From the NCBI GenBank assembly GCA_031289165.1, contig JAITPZ010000073.1:1-8114 (forward strand): a stretch of DNA of 8,114 bases, in the 5' to 3' direction. A program made the position numbers and the translations under genes. Of the stretch, positions 1 through 6,698 are shown piece after piece (the first letter of the stretch is position 1; every line of letters begins with the position of its first letter). Under the pieces are notes generated by a model. The model had not been told where the DNA came from. It did not search any database and worked only from the letters and a program-made list of their open reading frames with translations. The stretch comes from Synergistaceae bacterium. GTDB taxonomy: Bacteria; Synergistota; Synergistia; Synergistales; Aminobacteriaceae.

Positions 1-474
1 CAGCTTTTTTTCCTGTCCCGCGACGGTGACCCTGCAGGAATCCTCGTCGACAGTGAGCTCACCGATGGAGAGAATTTTTCTTTCGGGCCGGGGAACGTCG
101 GTTCCGTATTGCAGGTAACGGCGCAGGAGGGCGCCGACTCGCGCCAGCAGCTCGGAGGAGGCGAAGGGCTTCACCAGATAATCGTCGCCCCCCGCCGCGA
201 AGCCCAGGATTTTGTCGTACTCCTGCCCCCGCGCGGTCAGGTAGAGGATGGGGACGTTGCTGAACTTTCGAATCTCCGCGCCGACCTCGAAGCCGTCCCG
301 GCCGGGCATCGAAACGTCGAGCAGCACGAGGGAAAACGCCTCGCGGCGCAGCAGGGCCAGTGCCTCGTCGCCCTCCTTCGCCTCGGTGACGTCGTAGTTG
401 GCGTTTTCCAGGAGAAGTTTCAGCAGAGTTCGAATTTCGCCGTCGTCGTCAACGATCAGTATTCTGTTCAGCAC
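1..474 (-). CDS. OmpR/PhoB-family response regulator (3' part beyond window)
   Basis: DNA-binding response regulator of a two-component system, cytoplasmic; 158 residues are visible and the rest lies off the left edge. The receiver domain covers about residues 3-120: acidic pocket D10/D11 after the ILIV strand, phospho-acceptor D53 in LLDVSMPG, switch residue T80 in YLTAR, conserved K102 in VKPF. A linker leads at about 133 into the first beta strands of a winged-helix trans_reg_C domain (GELTVDEDSCRVTV), which places it in the OmpR/PhoB class. I chose the GTG at 474 because it gives the usual start MLNRILIVDDD and has a G-run Shine-Dalgarno 5 nt upstream; a GTG at 480 would have no ribosome site. 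A TAGAAT at 506-511 could be its -10, with no clear -35. It is separated from ftsH by a terminator, so it is probably its own unit. The partner kinase is not visible and the regulon cannot be told. Confidence 0.93.
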   Translation of the reverse strand, partial: MLNRILIVDDDGEIRTLLKLLLENANYDVTEAKEGDEALALLRREAFSLVLLDVSMPGRDGFEVGAEIRKFSNVPILYLTARGQEYDKILGFAAGGDDYLVKPFASSELLARVGALLRRYLQYGTDVPRPERKILSIGELTVDEDSCRVTVAGQEKKL

Positions 475-550
475 GGACACCCCCCGAGTTTAAAGGCATG
501 CAGCTATTCTAACTTCCGGTCTCTGATTTCACACTGGCATCAGGCCATCT

Positions 551-592
551 AAAAACGGAGCGCTCTCCGCAGTGGAGGCGCTCCGTTTTTTT
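551..592 (-). terminator. Intrinsic terminator after ftsH
   Basis: Perfect 13-bp arms at 551-563 and 578-590 (core ACGGAGCGC/GCGCTCCGT), with a further CTCC/GGAG pairing inside the loop. On the minus strand the stem is followed by TTTTT, 46 nt or less after the ftsH stop. The other strand also ends in a T run, so the element could work in both directions. It insulates ftsH from the response regulator gene. Confidence 0.9.
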
Positions 593-596
593 GACT

Positions 597-2603
597 CTAT
601 GCCAGAAATTCCTTCTTCGGCAGCTCGTCCGTCTTTTCGTCGGGAAGATCGGGAACCTTTTCTGTTTCTTCCTTTTCTGTTTCTTTTTTCGCGGGATCCG
701 TCTCTTCCCCTTCGGATCCTTCAGGAGGCGTATTCGGTTCTTCCTCCGCATCCTTCTTCCCGTTTTTCTCCGGCAGTTCCCCGCCCTCGATCAGGACGTC
801 GAACTCCTTGCCGTCCAGCGTCTCGCGGTCCAGAAGGATCTGGGCGATACGCTCCAGGAGCTCCCGATTTTCCGTCAGTATCGCCTTTGCGCTGGCGTAG
901 CAGGAGTCGATGATCGATTTGACCTCCTGGTCGATGGCGTAGGCGACCTCTTCGCTGTAATCCCGGTCCTCGGAGATGTCGCGTCCGAGGAAGATCTCCT
1001 CGTGCTTGCGCCCCAGCTTCACCAGCCCCAGGCGGTCGCTCATGCCCAGCTCCGTCACCATCTGACGCGCCGTCTTCGTCGCGCGGTCGAGGTCGTTGGC
1101 CGCTCCGCTCGTCACGTCCCCGAAGGCCAGCTCCTCGGCCACGCGCCCACTGAGGAGGATGCTGATTCGGTTCAGCATCTCCGTTCTCGATATCAGGAAA
1201 CGGTCCTCCTCCGGAAGCTGCAGCGTGTATCCGAGGGCGGCGTGCCCGCGGGGAACGATCGAGATTTTGTGGATGGGATCGCTGTCCGGCAGTTTTTTCG
1301 CGACGAGCGCGTGACCGACCTCATGGTGGGCGATGATGTTCTTTTCCTTGTCGCTGATCAGTCGGCTTCTGCGCTCCGGGCCCGCCATGACGCGCTCGAT
1401 GCCCTCCTCAAACTCCTCCATTCCGATTTTGTCCCTGTTGTGCCGGGCGGAAAGAAGCGCCGCCTCGTTGACCAGGTTCGCCAGGTCCGCCCCGACGAAT
1501 CCGGGCGTTCTGCGCGCCAGAACGCGGATGTCGACGTCGTCACCGATCTGTTTGTCCTTGCTGTGGACCTTCAGGATCGCCTCGCGGCCGTTGACGTCGG
1601 GACGATCGACCACGATATGCCGGTCGAAGCGCCCAGGGCGCAGCAGAGCGGGATCCAGAATGTCCGGACGGTTGGTTGCCGCGATCAGGATTGTGCTTGT
1701 GGCCCCGTCGAACCCGTCCAGCTCCACCAGAAGCTGGTTCAGGGTCTGCTCGCGTTCATCATGCCCGCCGCCCAGTCCCGCGCCTCTGTGGCGTCCGACG
1801 GCGTCCATCTCGTCGATGAAAACGATGGACGGCTGATAGCGTTTTGCCTGCTCGAAAAGGTCGCGCACACGCGCCGCGCCGACGCCGACGAACATCTCGA
1901 CGAAATCCGAGCCGCTGACGCTGAAGAAGGGAACGTCCGCCTCTCCCGCCGCCGCGCGGGCGAGAAGCGTCTTTCCCGTGCCGGGAGGGCCGAGCAGCAG
2001 AACGCCCCGCGGCACCTTCGCCCCCAGCTTCGTAAATTTAGCCGGATCCTTCAGGAAGTGAATAACCTCCTGCAGTTCCTCCTTGGACTCGTCACAGCCA
2101 GCCACGTCGTCGAAGGTTACCTTGGGCCGGTTGTCCAAAAACAGCTTGGCCTTGCTCTTCGCGAAGGACATGACCTTCCCTCCGCCGCCCTGCATATTGT
2201 AGAGGAAGAAAACCCACACCCCGATCAGCAGCAGCGTCGGCAGAAGAGAAGAAAGAATCGTCACCCACCACGACGTCTTCTGCGGCGCTTCGACGGTGAC
2301 GATAACGCCTTTCTGCGCCGCGTCGGACGCCAGTTTCTCGACGTTCACGCTGTAGGTCAGAAATTTGCTTCCGTCCCTCAGATCGCCATGCAACGTCGCG
2401 GAACTCGACTCGCCTGGCAGGGTGTTGTTTCTGATCTGCAGGGTTTTGACCCGTCCCGCCTCCAGTTCGGAGACAAACGAGCTGTAACTGATTTCAATAT
2501 ATTGCTGCGGGGCCTGTGCCGGCGTTAAAAACATATTCACCAGACTGACCACCAAAACGATAAGAATCAGGTATAATCCCAGATTCTTGACTATCCGCCC
2601 CAA
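597..2603 (-). CDS. ftsH: ATP-dependent zinc metalloprotease FtsH
   Basis: Membrane-anchored AAA+ protease that pulls in and degrades misfolded membrane proteins and some short-lived regulators; the family forms hexamers in the inner membrane. At 668 residues it has normal length. Visible parts: TM1 at about 8-26, an extracytoplasmic domain, TM2 at about 113-135, Walker A GPPGTGKT at 205-212, pore motif FVG at 238-240, Walker B VFIDE at 261-265, second region of homology with N311, R322 and R325, and zinc site HEVGH at 427-431 with D504 as the likely third ligand. The usual HEAGH has become HEVGH, which keeps all ligands. The tail (610-668) is acidic, charged and low-complexity. The only in-frame start before TM1 is a TTG at 2603, with AAGGTGG 7-8 nt upstream. 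It lies 174 nt after hpt, the common tilS-hpt-ftsH order. Confidence 0.98.
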   Translation of the reverse strand: MGRIVKNLGLYLILIVLVVSLVNMFLTPAQAPQQYIEISYSSFVSELEAGRVKTLQIRNNTLPGESSSATLHGDLRDGSKFLTYSVNVEKLASDAAQKGVIVTVEAPQKTSWWVTILSSLLPTLLLIGVWVFFLYNMQGGGGKVMSFAKSKAKLFLDNRPKVTFDDVAGCDESKEELQEVIHFLKDPAKFTKLGAKVPRGVLLLGPPGTGKTLLARAAAGEADVPFFSVSGSDFVEMFVGVGAARVRDLFEQAKRYQPSIVFIDEMDAVGRHRGAGLGGGHDEREQTLNQLLVELDGFDGATSTILIAATNRPDILDPALLRPGRFDRHIVVDRPDVNGREAILKVHSKDKQIGDDVDIRVLARRTPGFVGADLANLVNEAALLSARHNRDKIGMEEFEEGIERVMAGPERRSRLISDKEKNIIAHHEVGHALVAKKLPDSDPIHKISIVPRGHAALGYTLQLPEEDRFLISRTEMLNRISILLSGRVAEELAFGDVTSGAANDLDRATKTARQMVTELGMSDRLGLVKLGRKHEEIFLGRDISEDRDYSEEVAYAIDQEVKSIIDSCYASAKAILTENRELLERIAQILLDRETLDGKEFDVLIEGGELPEKNGKKDAEEEPNTPPEGSEGEETDPAKKETEKEETEKVPDLPDEKTDELPKKEFLA

Positions 2604-2682
2604 GACATCGCCACCTTTCCATACCCTGTCCGCCCGGACCGCGGGTAAATTTTGCGCCCACGCCCAAATATTTCGACGGGGA

Positions 2683-2710
2683 AGTATTCAATTCCTTATC
2701 AAATATCCAA
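2683..2710 (-). promoter_or_regulatory. Candidate ftsH promoter
   Basis: In the hpt-ftsH gap, TTGGAT (2705-2710) and AATACT (2683-2688) on the minus strand are 16 nt apart, about 80 nt before the ftsH start. The match to sigma-70 hexamers is moderate. ftsH could also be read from upstream, since no terminator is seen in this gap. Confidence 0.3.
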
Positions 2711-2777
2711 CCTCGCCATTTTAACAGGAAATTCCTGAAACGAGTCTGCAAATTTAACCGCGCGTCAATTTGACTGG

Positions 2778-3320
2778 TCACGCGCCGCCAGTGACTGCGC
2801 GAATATCGGGAAGGTGCCGCCACCGGCCTCCGCAGTCCAGACCGTAGCCGACGACGAAGGCGTCGGGTATAGTGAAGCCGCAGTAGTCGATGGGGACGGA
2901 AACCTCGCGTTTTTCGCTCTTGTCCAGCAGAACGCAGGTTCGCAGATTCGCCGGTCTCCGGGCCTGCAGGATCTTCAAAAGGTAGGACAGAGTGAGCCCC
3001 GTGTCGATGATGTCCTCCACGACCAGAACGTCCTTCCCCTCGATATCGGATCCGAGGTCCTTCATGATGCGCACGACGCCGCTGCTCTGCACGGCGTTCC
3101 CGTAGGAGGAGATCGACATGAAATCTATCCTGACGTCGAGTTCGGGCGGCATCCGGCGCACCAGGTCCGACAAAAAAATCACCGCGCCGTTCAGAATACC
3201 CACGGCCAGAAGTTCTTTGCTCCGCGTCCCGGACGCGATTGTGGCGGCAAGAGCCCCGACGCGGTCGTATATTTCCCGCTCGGAAATCAGGACTTTACCC
3301 GTTCTGTACTCGGACTCCAT
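2778..3320 (-). CDS. hpt: Hypoxanthine (guanine) phosphoribosyltransferase
   Basis: Purine salvage enzyme of the cytoplasm that joins hypoxanthine or guanine to PRPP to give IMP or GMP. The 180 residues match the bacterial type I PRTase length. The PRPP loop is VVEDIIDTG at about 100-108, with E102, D103 and D106 conserved. The flexible-loop SSYGN is at 71-75, the base-contacting K134 in LLDKSEKR, and the purine-stacking region DAFVVGYGLD at 153-162, followed by the terminal RHLPDI. The ATG at 3320 has GGAGGAG about 10 nt upstream. It follows tilS by 47 nt on the same strand with no terminator seen, so the two are likely co-transcribed. Confidence 0.97.
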   Translation of the reverse strand: MESEYRTGKVLISEREIYDRVGALAATIASGTRSKELLAVGILNGAVIFLSDLVRRMPPELDVRIDFMSISSYGNAVQSSGVVRIMKDLGSDIEGKDVLVVEDIIDTGLTLSYLLKILQARRPANLRTCVLLDKSEKREVSVPIDYCGFTIPDAFVVGYGLDCGGRWRHLPDIRAVTGGA

Positions 3321-3367
3321 AGCAGAATCTCTCCTCCATAAATAAACACTTCAACAAACATTCTTTT

Positions 3368-4453
3368 TCATTCGTCGCGCTTCGTTTTTTGCGCACAGCT
3401 CCAACTTACGCGCTCCCTGTCGCCCCATACCGACACGCCCGGAATCCACTGAAATTCGAACCTCTCTCCGCCCTCCATCAGGCGGGCCAGCTCCACGCCG
3501 CGCCTTCGGGAGAGGGTCGGCAACCCCAGGCGACGGCCGATTTCCCGGATCACGAGCGTCCTCTCATGAGGGGAAAGCCCCCTCGCCTTCCTCCGATCGA
3601 GCGCGCAGCCGATCCCGGAAGTCGGCGAAATATCCAAATCCAGAGCATATAAATCAGAAGCATTCACATCGGGAACGTCCGAATCGGCGACCGCCTCGTG
3701 CAGAATCGCCGCGCGGCGCTCTTCCTCTTCGCGATAATAGCGCATTTCTTCCCCAAAGGCCACAAGATGATCGACGGCCCTTTCGTTCACGCGATCGACG
3801 ATGAGCGGCATCAGCTCGTTGCGTATGAAGTTGCGCGTAAATCGGTTGTCCTCGTTGGTGCAGTCCTCGCGCCATTCGATGTTCCTGCATCGCAGGATCG
3901 ACCGCAGAAACTCGCGCGAACAGGCCAGAAGGGGGCGAAAAAAAATTCCGCGGCATTCGGGGATCCCGACCGCTCCGCGAACACCCGTTCCGCGCAGCAG
4001 GTTGAACAGCACCGTCTCGGCGACGTCCTCCCTGTTGTGGGCCAGCGCGACGCCGAAGGCCCCGCGTTTTTCCGCTTCCGACGTCAGAAAGGCGTAGCGC
4101 ATGCGCCGCCCGCCCGACTCGACAGACTCCCCCTTTTGGAGCGTTCCGGGGACGTCGGCGTGGAGGACGACGCTTTCGATCCCCCAGCCCGCGGCCATCC
4201 GCTCCACGTAGCGGGCATCGTCGAGGGCCGTTTCTCCTCTCATGCCGTGTTCGAGGTGTGCGACGACCAGCGGCCTCTCGCAGAACGTCCGAAACAGCCA
4301 GAGCAGGGCCATGGAGTCGCTCCCCCCGGAGACGGCGAGCACGATCGGCTTCGTCCCCCCGATCCACCCCTGACGCCGTCCGGTCTCGAAGAAGAAGGAA
4401 CTCAGGGCGCTCAACGAAAGCGCGTACGGTATCGCCCGGCTCCGCTCCCGCAT
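3368..4453 (-). CDS. tilS: tRNA(Ile)-lysidine synthetase
   Basis: Modifies C34 of the tRNA-Ile CAU anticodon to lysidine with ATP and lysine, so that the tRNA reads AUA; normally essential. With the start chosen here it has 361 residues. The N-type ATP pyrophosphatase P-loop SGGSDS is at 42-47, followed by LEHGMRG (67-73), ESGGRRMRY (about 112-120), AHNREDVAET (138-147), FRPLL, and WREDCTN (194-200) with the following TRNFIRN; all are TilS hallmarks. The C-terminal part after about 320 is short, so the TilS C-terminal domain is reduced compared with longer members. I prefer the ATG at 4453 because GGAGGAGG lies 5 nt upstream. The same frame is open to an ATG at 4585, but that codon sits against a hairpin and its 44-residue extension looks non-conserved. 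First gene of the tilS-hpt-ftsH block. Confidence 0.95.
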   Translation of the reverse strand: MRERSRAIPYALSLSALSSFFFETGRRQGWIGGTKPIVLAVSGGSDSMALLWLFRTFCERPLVVAHLEHGMRGETALDDARYVERMAAGWGIESVVLHADVPGTLQKGESVESGGRRMRYAFLTSEAEKRGAFGVALAHNREDVAETVLFNLLRGTGVRGAVGIPECRGIFFRPLLACSREFLRSILRCRNIEWREDCTNEDNRFTRNFIRNELMPLIVDRVNERAVDHLVAFGEEMRYYREEEERRAAILHEAVADSDVPDVNASDLYALDLDISPTSGIGCALDRRKARGLSPHERTLVIREIGRRLGLPTLSRRRGVELARLMEGGERFEFQWIPGVSVWGDRERVSWSCAQKTKRDE

Positions 4454-4566
4454 GCGTTCCTCCTCCGGGAGGCGCGTAAGCGCCCGGCGATAAAAGGCCC
4501 TTTCATCGGCAGCTTTCATGGCAGCTTTTTCACGGTAACGTCCACTGGTCTCACCCGAATTTTGTC

Positions 4567-4583
4567 GGGTCGAATATCGACCC
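4567..4583. repeat. Perfect palindrome upstream of tilS
   Basis: GGGTCGA-ATA-TCGACCC: 7-bp perfect arms with a 3-nt centre, between the hgcB/tilS hairpin (4590-4620) and the preferred tilS start. It could be an operator or an RNA hairpin in the tilS leader. If tilS began at 4585 this stretch would be coding. Confidence 0.5.
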
Positions 4584-4589
4584 ATAATA

Positions 4590-4620
4590 AAGGGGTTGTC
4601 CTCTTTAAAGACAACCCCTT
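4590..4620 (-). terminator. Hairpin terminator downstream of hgcB
   Basis: Perfect 11-bp arms AAGGGGTTGTC/GACAACCCCTT around a 9-nt loop. On the minus strand the stem is followed by the short U-rich TTTATTAT. It lies 50 nt after the hgcB stop and before tilS. The tail is not a pure T run, so some read-through into tilS is possible. Confidence 0.7.
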
Positions 4621-4640
4621 CTGAACGATGAAGAGTATAA

Positions 4641-4659
4641 CATCTCCTGGCCGGAGATG
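4641..4659 (-). terminator. Short hairpin just after hgcB
   Basis: CATCTCC-TGGCC-GGAGATG forms a 7-bp stem with a 5-nt loop starting 11 nt past the hgcB stop. There is no T run after it on the minus strand. It may stabilise the 3' end of the mRNA or act together with the stronger hairpin at 4590-4620. Confidence 0.45.
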
Positions 4660-4669
4660 CCCTGTGGCG

Positions 4670-4951
4670 TCAGCAGCACTTGCATTCCCCATCTCCGCCG
4701 AACAGCAGGCCGCTGATGACGGCGGCGGCGCAGCCTGCTCCCGGGTGGACGGACAGGGCGGAGGCGGGACAGTTCAGGGCGCAGGCCCCGCACTCGATGC
4801 AGGAATCCGAATCGGCGACCTTCGCCCTCCCATCACGCATTTCTAATACGCCACGCGGGCAGACCGTCAGGCACATCCCGCAGCCGACGCAGCGCTCCGC
4901 GTCCAGGGACAGAGTGGAGACGTTTTTCAGATGTTGAGCCGTCAGCTTCAT
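4670..4951 (-). CDS. hgcB: HgcB, ferredoxin partner of mercury methyltransferase HgcA
   Basis: Small iron-sulfur protein needed together with HgcA for mercury methylation. The family is thought to reduce the HgcA corrinoid and to handle Hg(II). The 93 residues hold two [4Fe-4S] motifs: C21, C24, C27 with C31, and C51-IECGA-C57 (also C54) with C61. CxECGAC is the signature that separates HgcB from ordinary ferredoxins. C74 sits at the place of the conserved lone cysteine after the second cluster, and the chain ends in CKCC (C90, C92, C93), where the family has a terminal cysteine pair. C90 is an additional cysteine. The ATG at 4951 overlaps the hgcA stop in an ATGA, so translation is probably coupled. 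A longer frame runs upstream, but it is only the shadow of hgcA. Confidence 0.95.
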   Translation of the reverse strand: MKLTAQHLKNVSTLSLDAERCVGCGMCLTVCPRGVLEMRDGRAKVADSDSCIECGACALNCPASALSVHPGAGCAAAVISGLLFGGDGECKCC

Positions 4952-5997
4952 GAGAACACCCCCGATATCAGAATGACCGACCCCGCGACCGCCGCGGCAA
5001 GATACAGAGGCAGGGCTATTTTCAGCTCCCTGTTGACTCCGGAGGGGGAGGTGAAGGTCGTCGATCCGGTAAAGTTCAGGGCGAACCAGGACGCGACGAC
5101 GGGCAGCAGGAGAAATCCGGCCGCGACCTCCCGCCACGACGCGGCGCTCCGGAAGGTCGCATAGCAGAAAACGGGCACGGCAAGCCCCGCGATCGCGCCC
5201 TTCAGGGCAAACGAGCGGACGGGCATGAACGGCAGGATCAGGGGAACCAGAACGACCCCCGTCAAAACGGCCAGAAGGGCTGGCGTCGTGTTCTGCGGCG
5301 TGAAGCCCCCGATCCTCAAAATGTCGAGCAGAAAAAGAAAGCCCAGGGCCTTTATCGTCGCGCTCATCGCCTGCACCAGGTCCACGGGAATCACCGCCGC
5401 GCGTTCCGGCAGGTCGAAGCGGACGCGTCGCATCTCCGGCGTGGCCTCCATGCCGTTTTTCAGGAACGCTGGAATGTCGGCGGCCCTCACGGGGCCGAAG
5501 ATCACGCTGAACCCCACCCGGGCCTGCACCTCGCGTCCCGAAACGCCGGACGCCCCCAGTTGAGGGACGATCACGGTTCTGTGGGCGACGAGGCGGTTCA
5601 GCTTCAGCGCCGCGATGGATTTCATGAGGTTCTGCGTTCCGAAGGTCCCCTTTCCCGCCGCGCACCAGACATTGACGCCGCCCGTATCCAGAACGAGTAT
5701 CCACGCGTCGAGCCCGGAGAGAGCGCGCCGCAGGCAGTCGAAGGACATTTTGTAGTTTGCCCCGGCGAAAAGAGGCGAGTTTTCATCGGGGCTCCCCACG
5801 GCGTAAAGCCCCGGCTCGACCCTGTAGTTCATCCGATTTATTCCCCACCGGGCCCTCCACGTCCCGAGGACGTCGCGCCACGTGTATTTCGTCGAAACGA
5901 TCGGGACCTCTCCGGCGGGAGTCTCAATCATTTTCCCCGTCAGAAAACGCGAAAGCATCCCGGACTTTTTCTCCCCGCAGCATGTCGATGGGCTCAA
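4948..5997 (-). CDS. hgcA: HgcA, corrinoid-dependent mercury methyltransferase
   Basis: Methylates inorganic Hg(II) to methylmercury using a cobalamin-type cofactor whose methyl group is believed to come from the acetyl-CoA (Wood-Ljungdahl) pathway. It is anchored in the inner membrane with the corrinoid domain in the cytoplasm. The 349 residues show an N-terminal CCG (C6, C7), then the soluble corrinoid-binding domain with the diagnostic cap-helix motif NVWCAAGK at 109-116. C112 is the residue expected to coordinate cobalt from below. About five hydrophobic segments follow, near 211-228, 237-256, 264-281, 290-309 and 327-346. CFeSP subunits share the fold but lack this motif and these segments. 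The start is a TTG at 5997: in-frame stops lie just upstream, it keeps the CCG, and GAGG-type ribosome sites precede it. It follows arsR by 34 nt and overlaps hgcB by 4 nt. Confidence 0.97.
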   Translation of the reverse strand: MSPSTCCGEKKSGMLSRFLTGKMIETPAGEVPIVSTKYTWRDVLGTWRARWGINRMNYRVEPGLYAVGSPDENSPLFAGANYKMSFDCLRRALSGLDAWILVLDTGGVNVWCAAGKGTFGTQNLMKSIAALKLNRLVAHRTVIVPQLGASGVSGREVQARVGFSVIFGPVRAADIPAFLKNGMEATPEMRRVRFDLPERAAVIPVDLVQAMSATIKALGFLFLLDILRIGGFTPQNTTPALLAVLTGVVLVPLILPFMPVRSFALKGAIAGLAVPVFCYATFRSAASWREVAAGFLLLPVVASWFALNFTGSTTFTSPSGVNRELKIALPLYLAAAVAGSVILISGVFS

Positions 5998-6031
5998 ATT
6001 CCCTCATCTCCTCATGACCGTAATATCGTCG

Positions 6032-6364
6032 TTATTTGCAGGTTTCCCCCGCCAGACGCTTCGACAGAAGTTTCAGATCCTCGCGGCACCGGTCCGTACC
6101 GCGCAGTCGATTGATGACTAAATCTCCGAGAAGGAGCTTTTCCCTGTCGCCGGCCAGTGAATAATACATCCACTGAGCCTCCCTCCGTCCCCTGACGAGC
6201 CCGGCGTGTTTCAGGCGGCTCAGATGCCGCGACGCGTTGGACTGGGGAATATCGAGCACCGCCATGATGTGACACACACAGAGCTCCCGCTCGTAAAGCA
6301 GATTCAAAATCCGCAGTCTCGTCTCATCCGAAAGGGATTTGAACAGCTCAATCAGATTTTCCAT
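6032..6364 (-). CDS. ArsR-family metal(loid)-responsive repressor
   Basis: Dimeric winged-helix repressor that normally leaves DNA when it binds a soft metal or metalloid. The 110 residues contain the family core: LFKSLSDETRLRILNLL at about 7-23, the metal motif ELCVCH with C29 and C31 on the alpha-3 helix, the recognition helix QSNASRHLSRLKHAGLV at about 41-57, and the wing RREAQWMYYSL. E. coli ArsR has a third cysteine in ELCVCDLC; here that position is M34. C93 and C109 near the C-terminus could supply other thiols. The ATG at 6364 has GGAG 7 nt upstream and gives the normal ArsR beginning; an upstream ATG at 6415 adds 17 residues unlike the family. As first gene of the cluster it probably regulates itself and hgcAB. 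The true ligand (arsenite, Hg, Cd or other) cannot be read from sequence. Confidence 0.94.
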   Translation of the reverse strand: MENLIELFKSLSDETRLRILNLLYERELCVCHIMAVLDIPQSNASRHLSRLKHAGLVRGRREAQWMYYSLAGDREKLLLGDLVINRLRGTDRCREDLKLLSKRLAGETCK

Positions 6365-6425
6365 ACGTTTTCTCCCCCAAATATTTTTCAGGAAAGCGAT
6401 ATCGGCTCTTCTCAATGCTTACATT

Positions 6426-6454
6426 GGTATATACGAATATAAGAATAATATCAA
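6426..6454 (-). promoter_or_regulatory. Candidate arsR-hgcAB promoter with palindromic operator
   Basis: On the minus strand a -35 TTGATA (6449-6454) stands 15 nt from TATATA (6428-6433) or 17 nt from TATACC (6426-6431). The palindrome TATAT-ACGA-ATATA (6428-6441) covers the -10 and part of the spacer, where ArsR-type repressors commonly bind. It lies about 60-90 nt before the arsR ATG. The element is AT-rich, so chance symmetry is possible. Confidence 0.5.
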
Positions 6455-6698
6455 CAGGACAAAAAATCAATCTTTACCGGATGGAAGCGTCACGAGGGAA
6501 GGGAAGTAAATCAGGAAAGGACGAGCCACGAACGCGAAAAGGTTTCCGCTGTGGCCCGTCAGTTCATGGATGGCAACGATGTGGCGGGGAAGGATCGAAG
6601 CTCCGGTCCGCGTCAATTCACGCCGAACTTCTGTTTTGCTGCGTGGGGCAGGAGGAACGGAGGTGGTAAGCGGCTCCCTGATCGACTCGAATCCGCGG
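6455..6698. other. Stretch with no supported gene
   Basis: Together with the arsR leader this makes a 334-nt gap between arsR and the next gene. Open frames exist on both strands (for example a minus-strand frame ending at 6467), but none has a ribosome site or a recognisable motif, and they overlap the 96-residue gene out of frame. I see no hairpin with a T run, so no terminator can be assigned to the upstream gene. Confidence 0.5.

Noticed and set aside
591..2528. Long plus-strand open frame (645 codons) opposite ftsH
   Set aside because: It is the antisense of a perfectly conserved ftsH, lacks a ribosome site and has the composition of a high-GC shadow frame.
3698..4624. Plus-strand open frame of 308 codons opposite tilS
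   Set aside because: Antisense to all TilS motifs, and it runs through the hairpin at 4590-4620; no domain is recognisable.
4952..5704. Upstream extension of the hgcB frame to 344 codons
   Set aside because: This part is hgcA read in another frame and is R/G/P-rich. The ATG at 4951 overlapping the hgcA stop gives the normal HgcB length.
4670..5997. CFeSP (acetyl-CoA synthase corrinoid protein) with a ferredoxin instead of HgcAB
   Set aside because: The cap-helix NVWCAAGK, the C-terminal membrane segments and the CIECGAC ferredoxin are specific to HgcAB.
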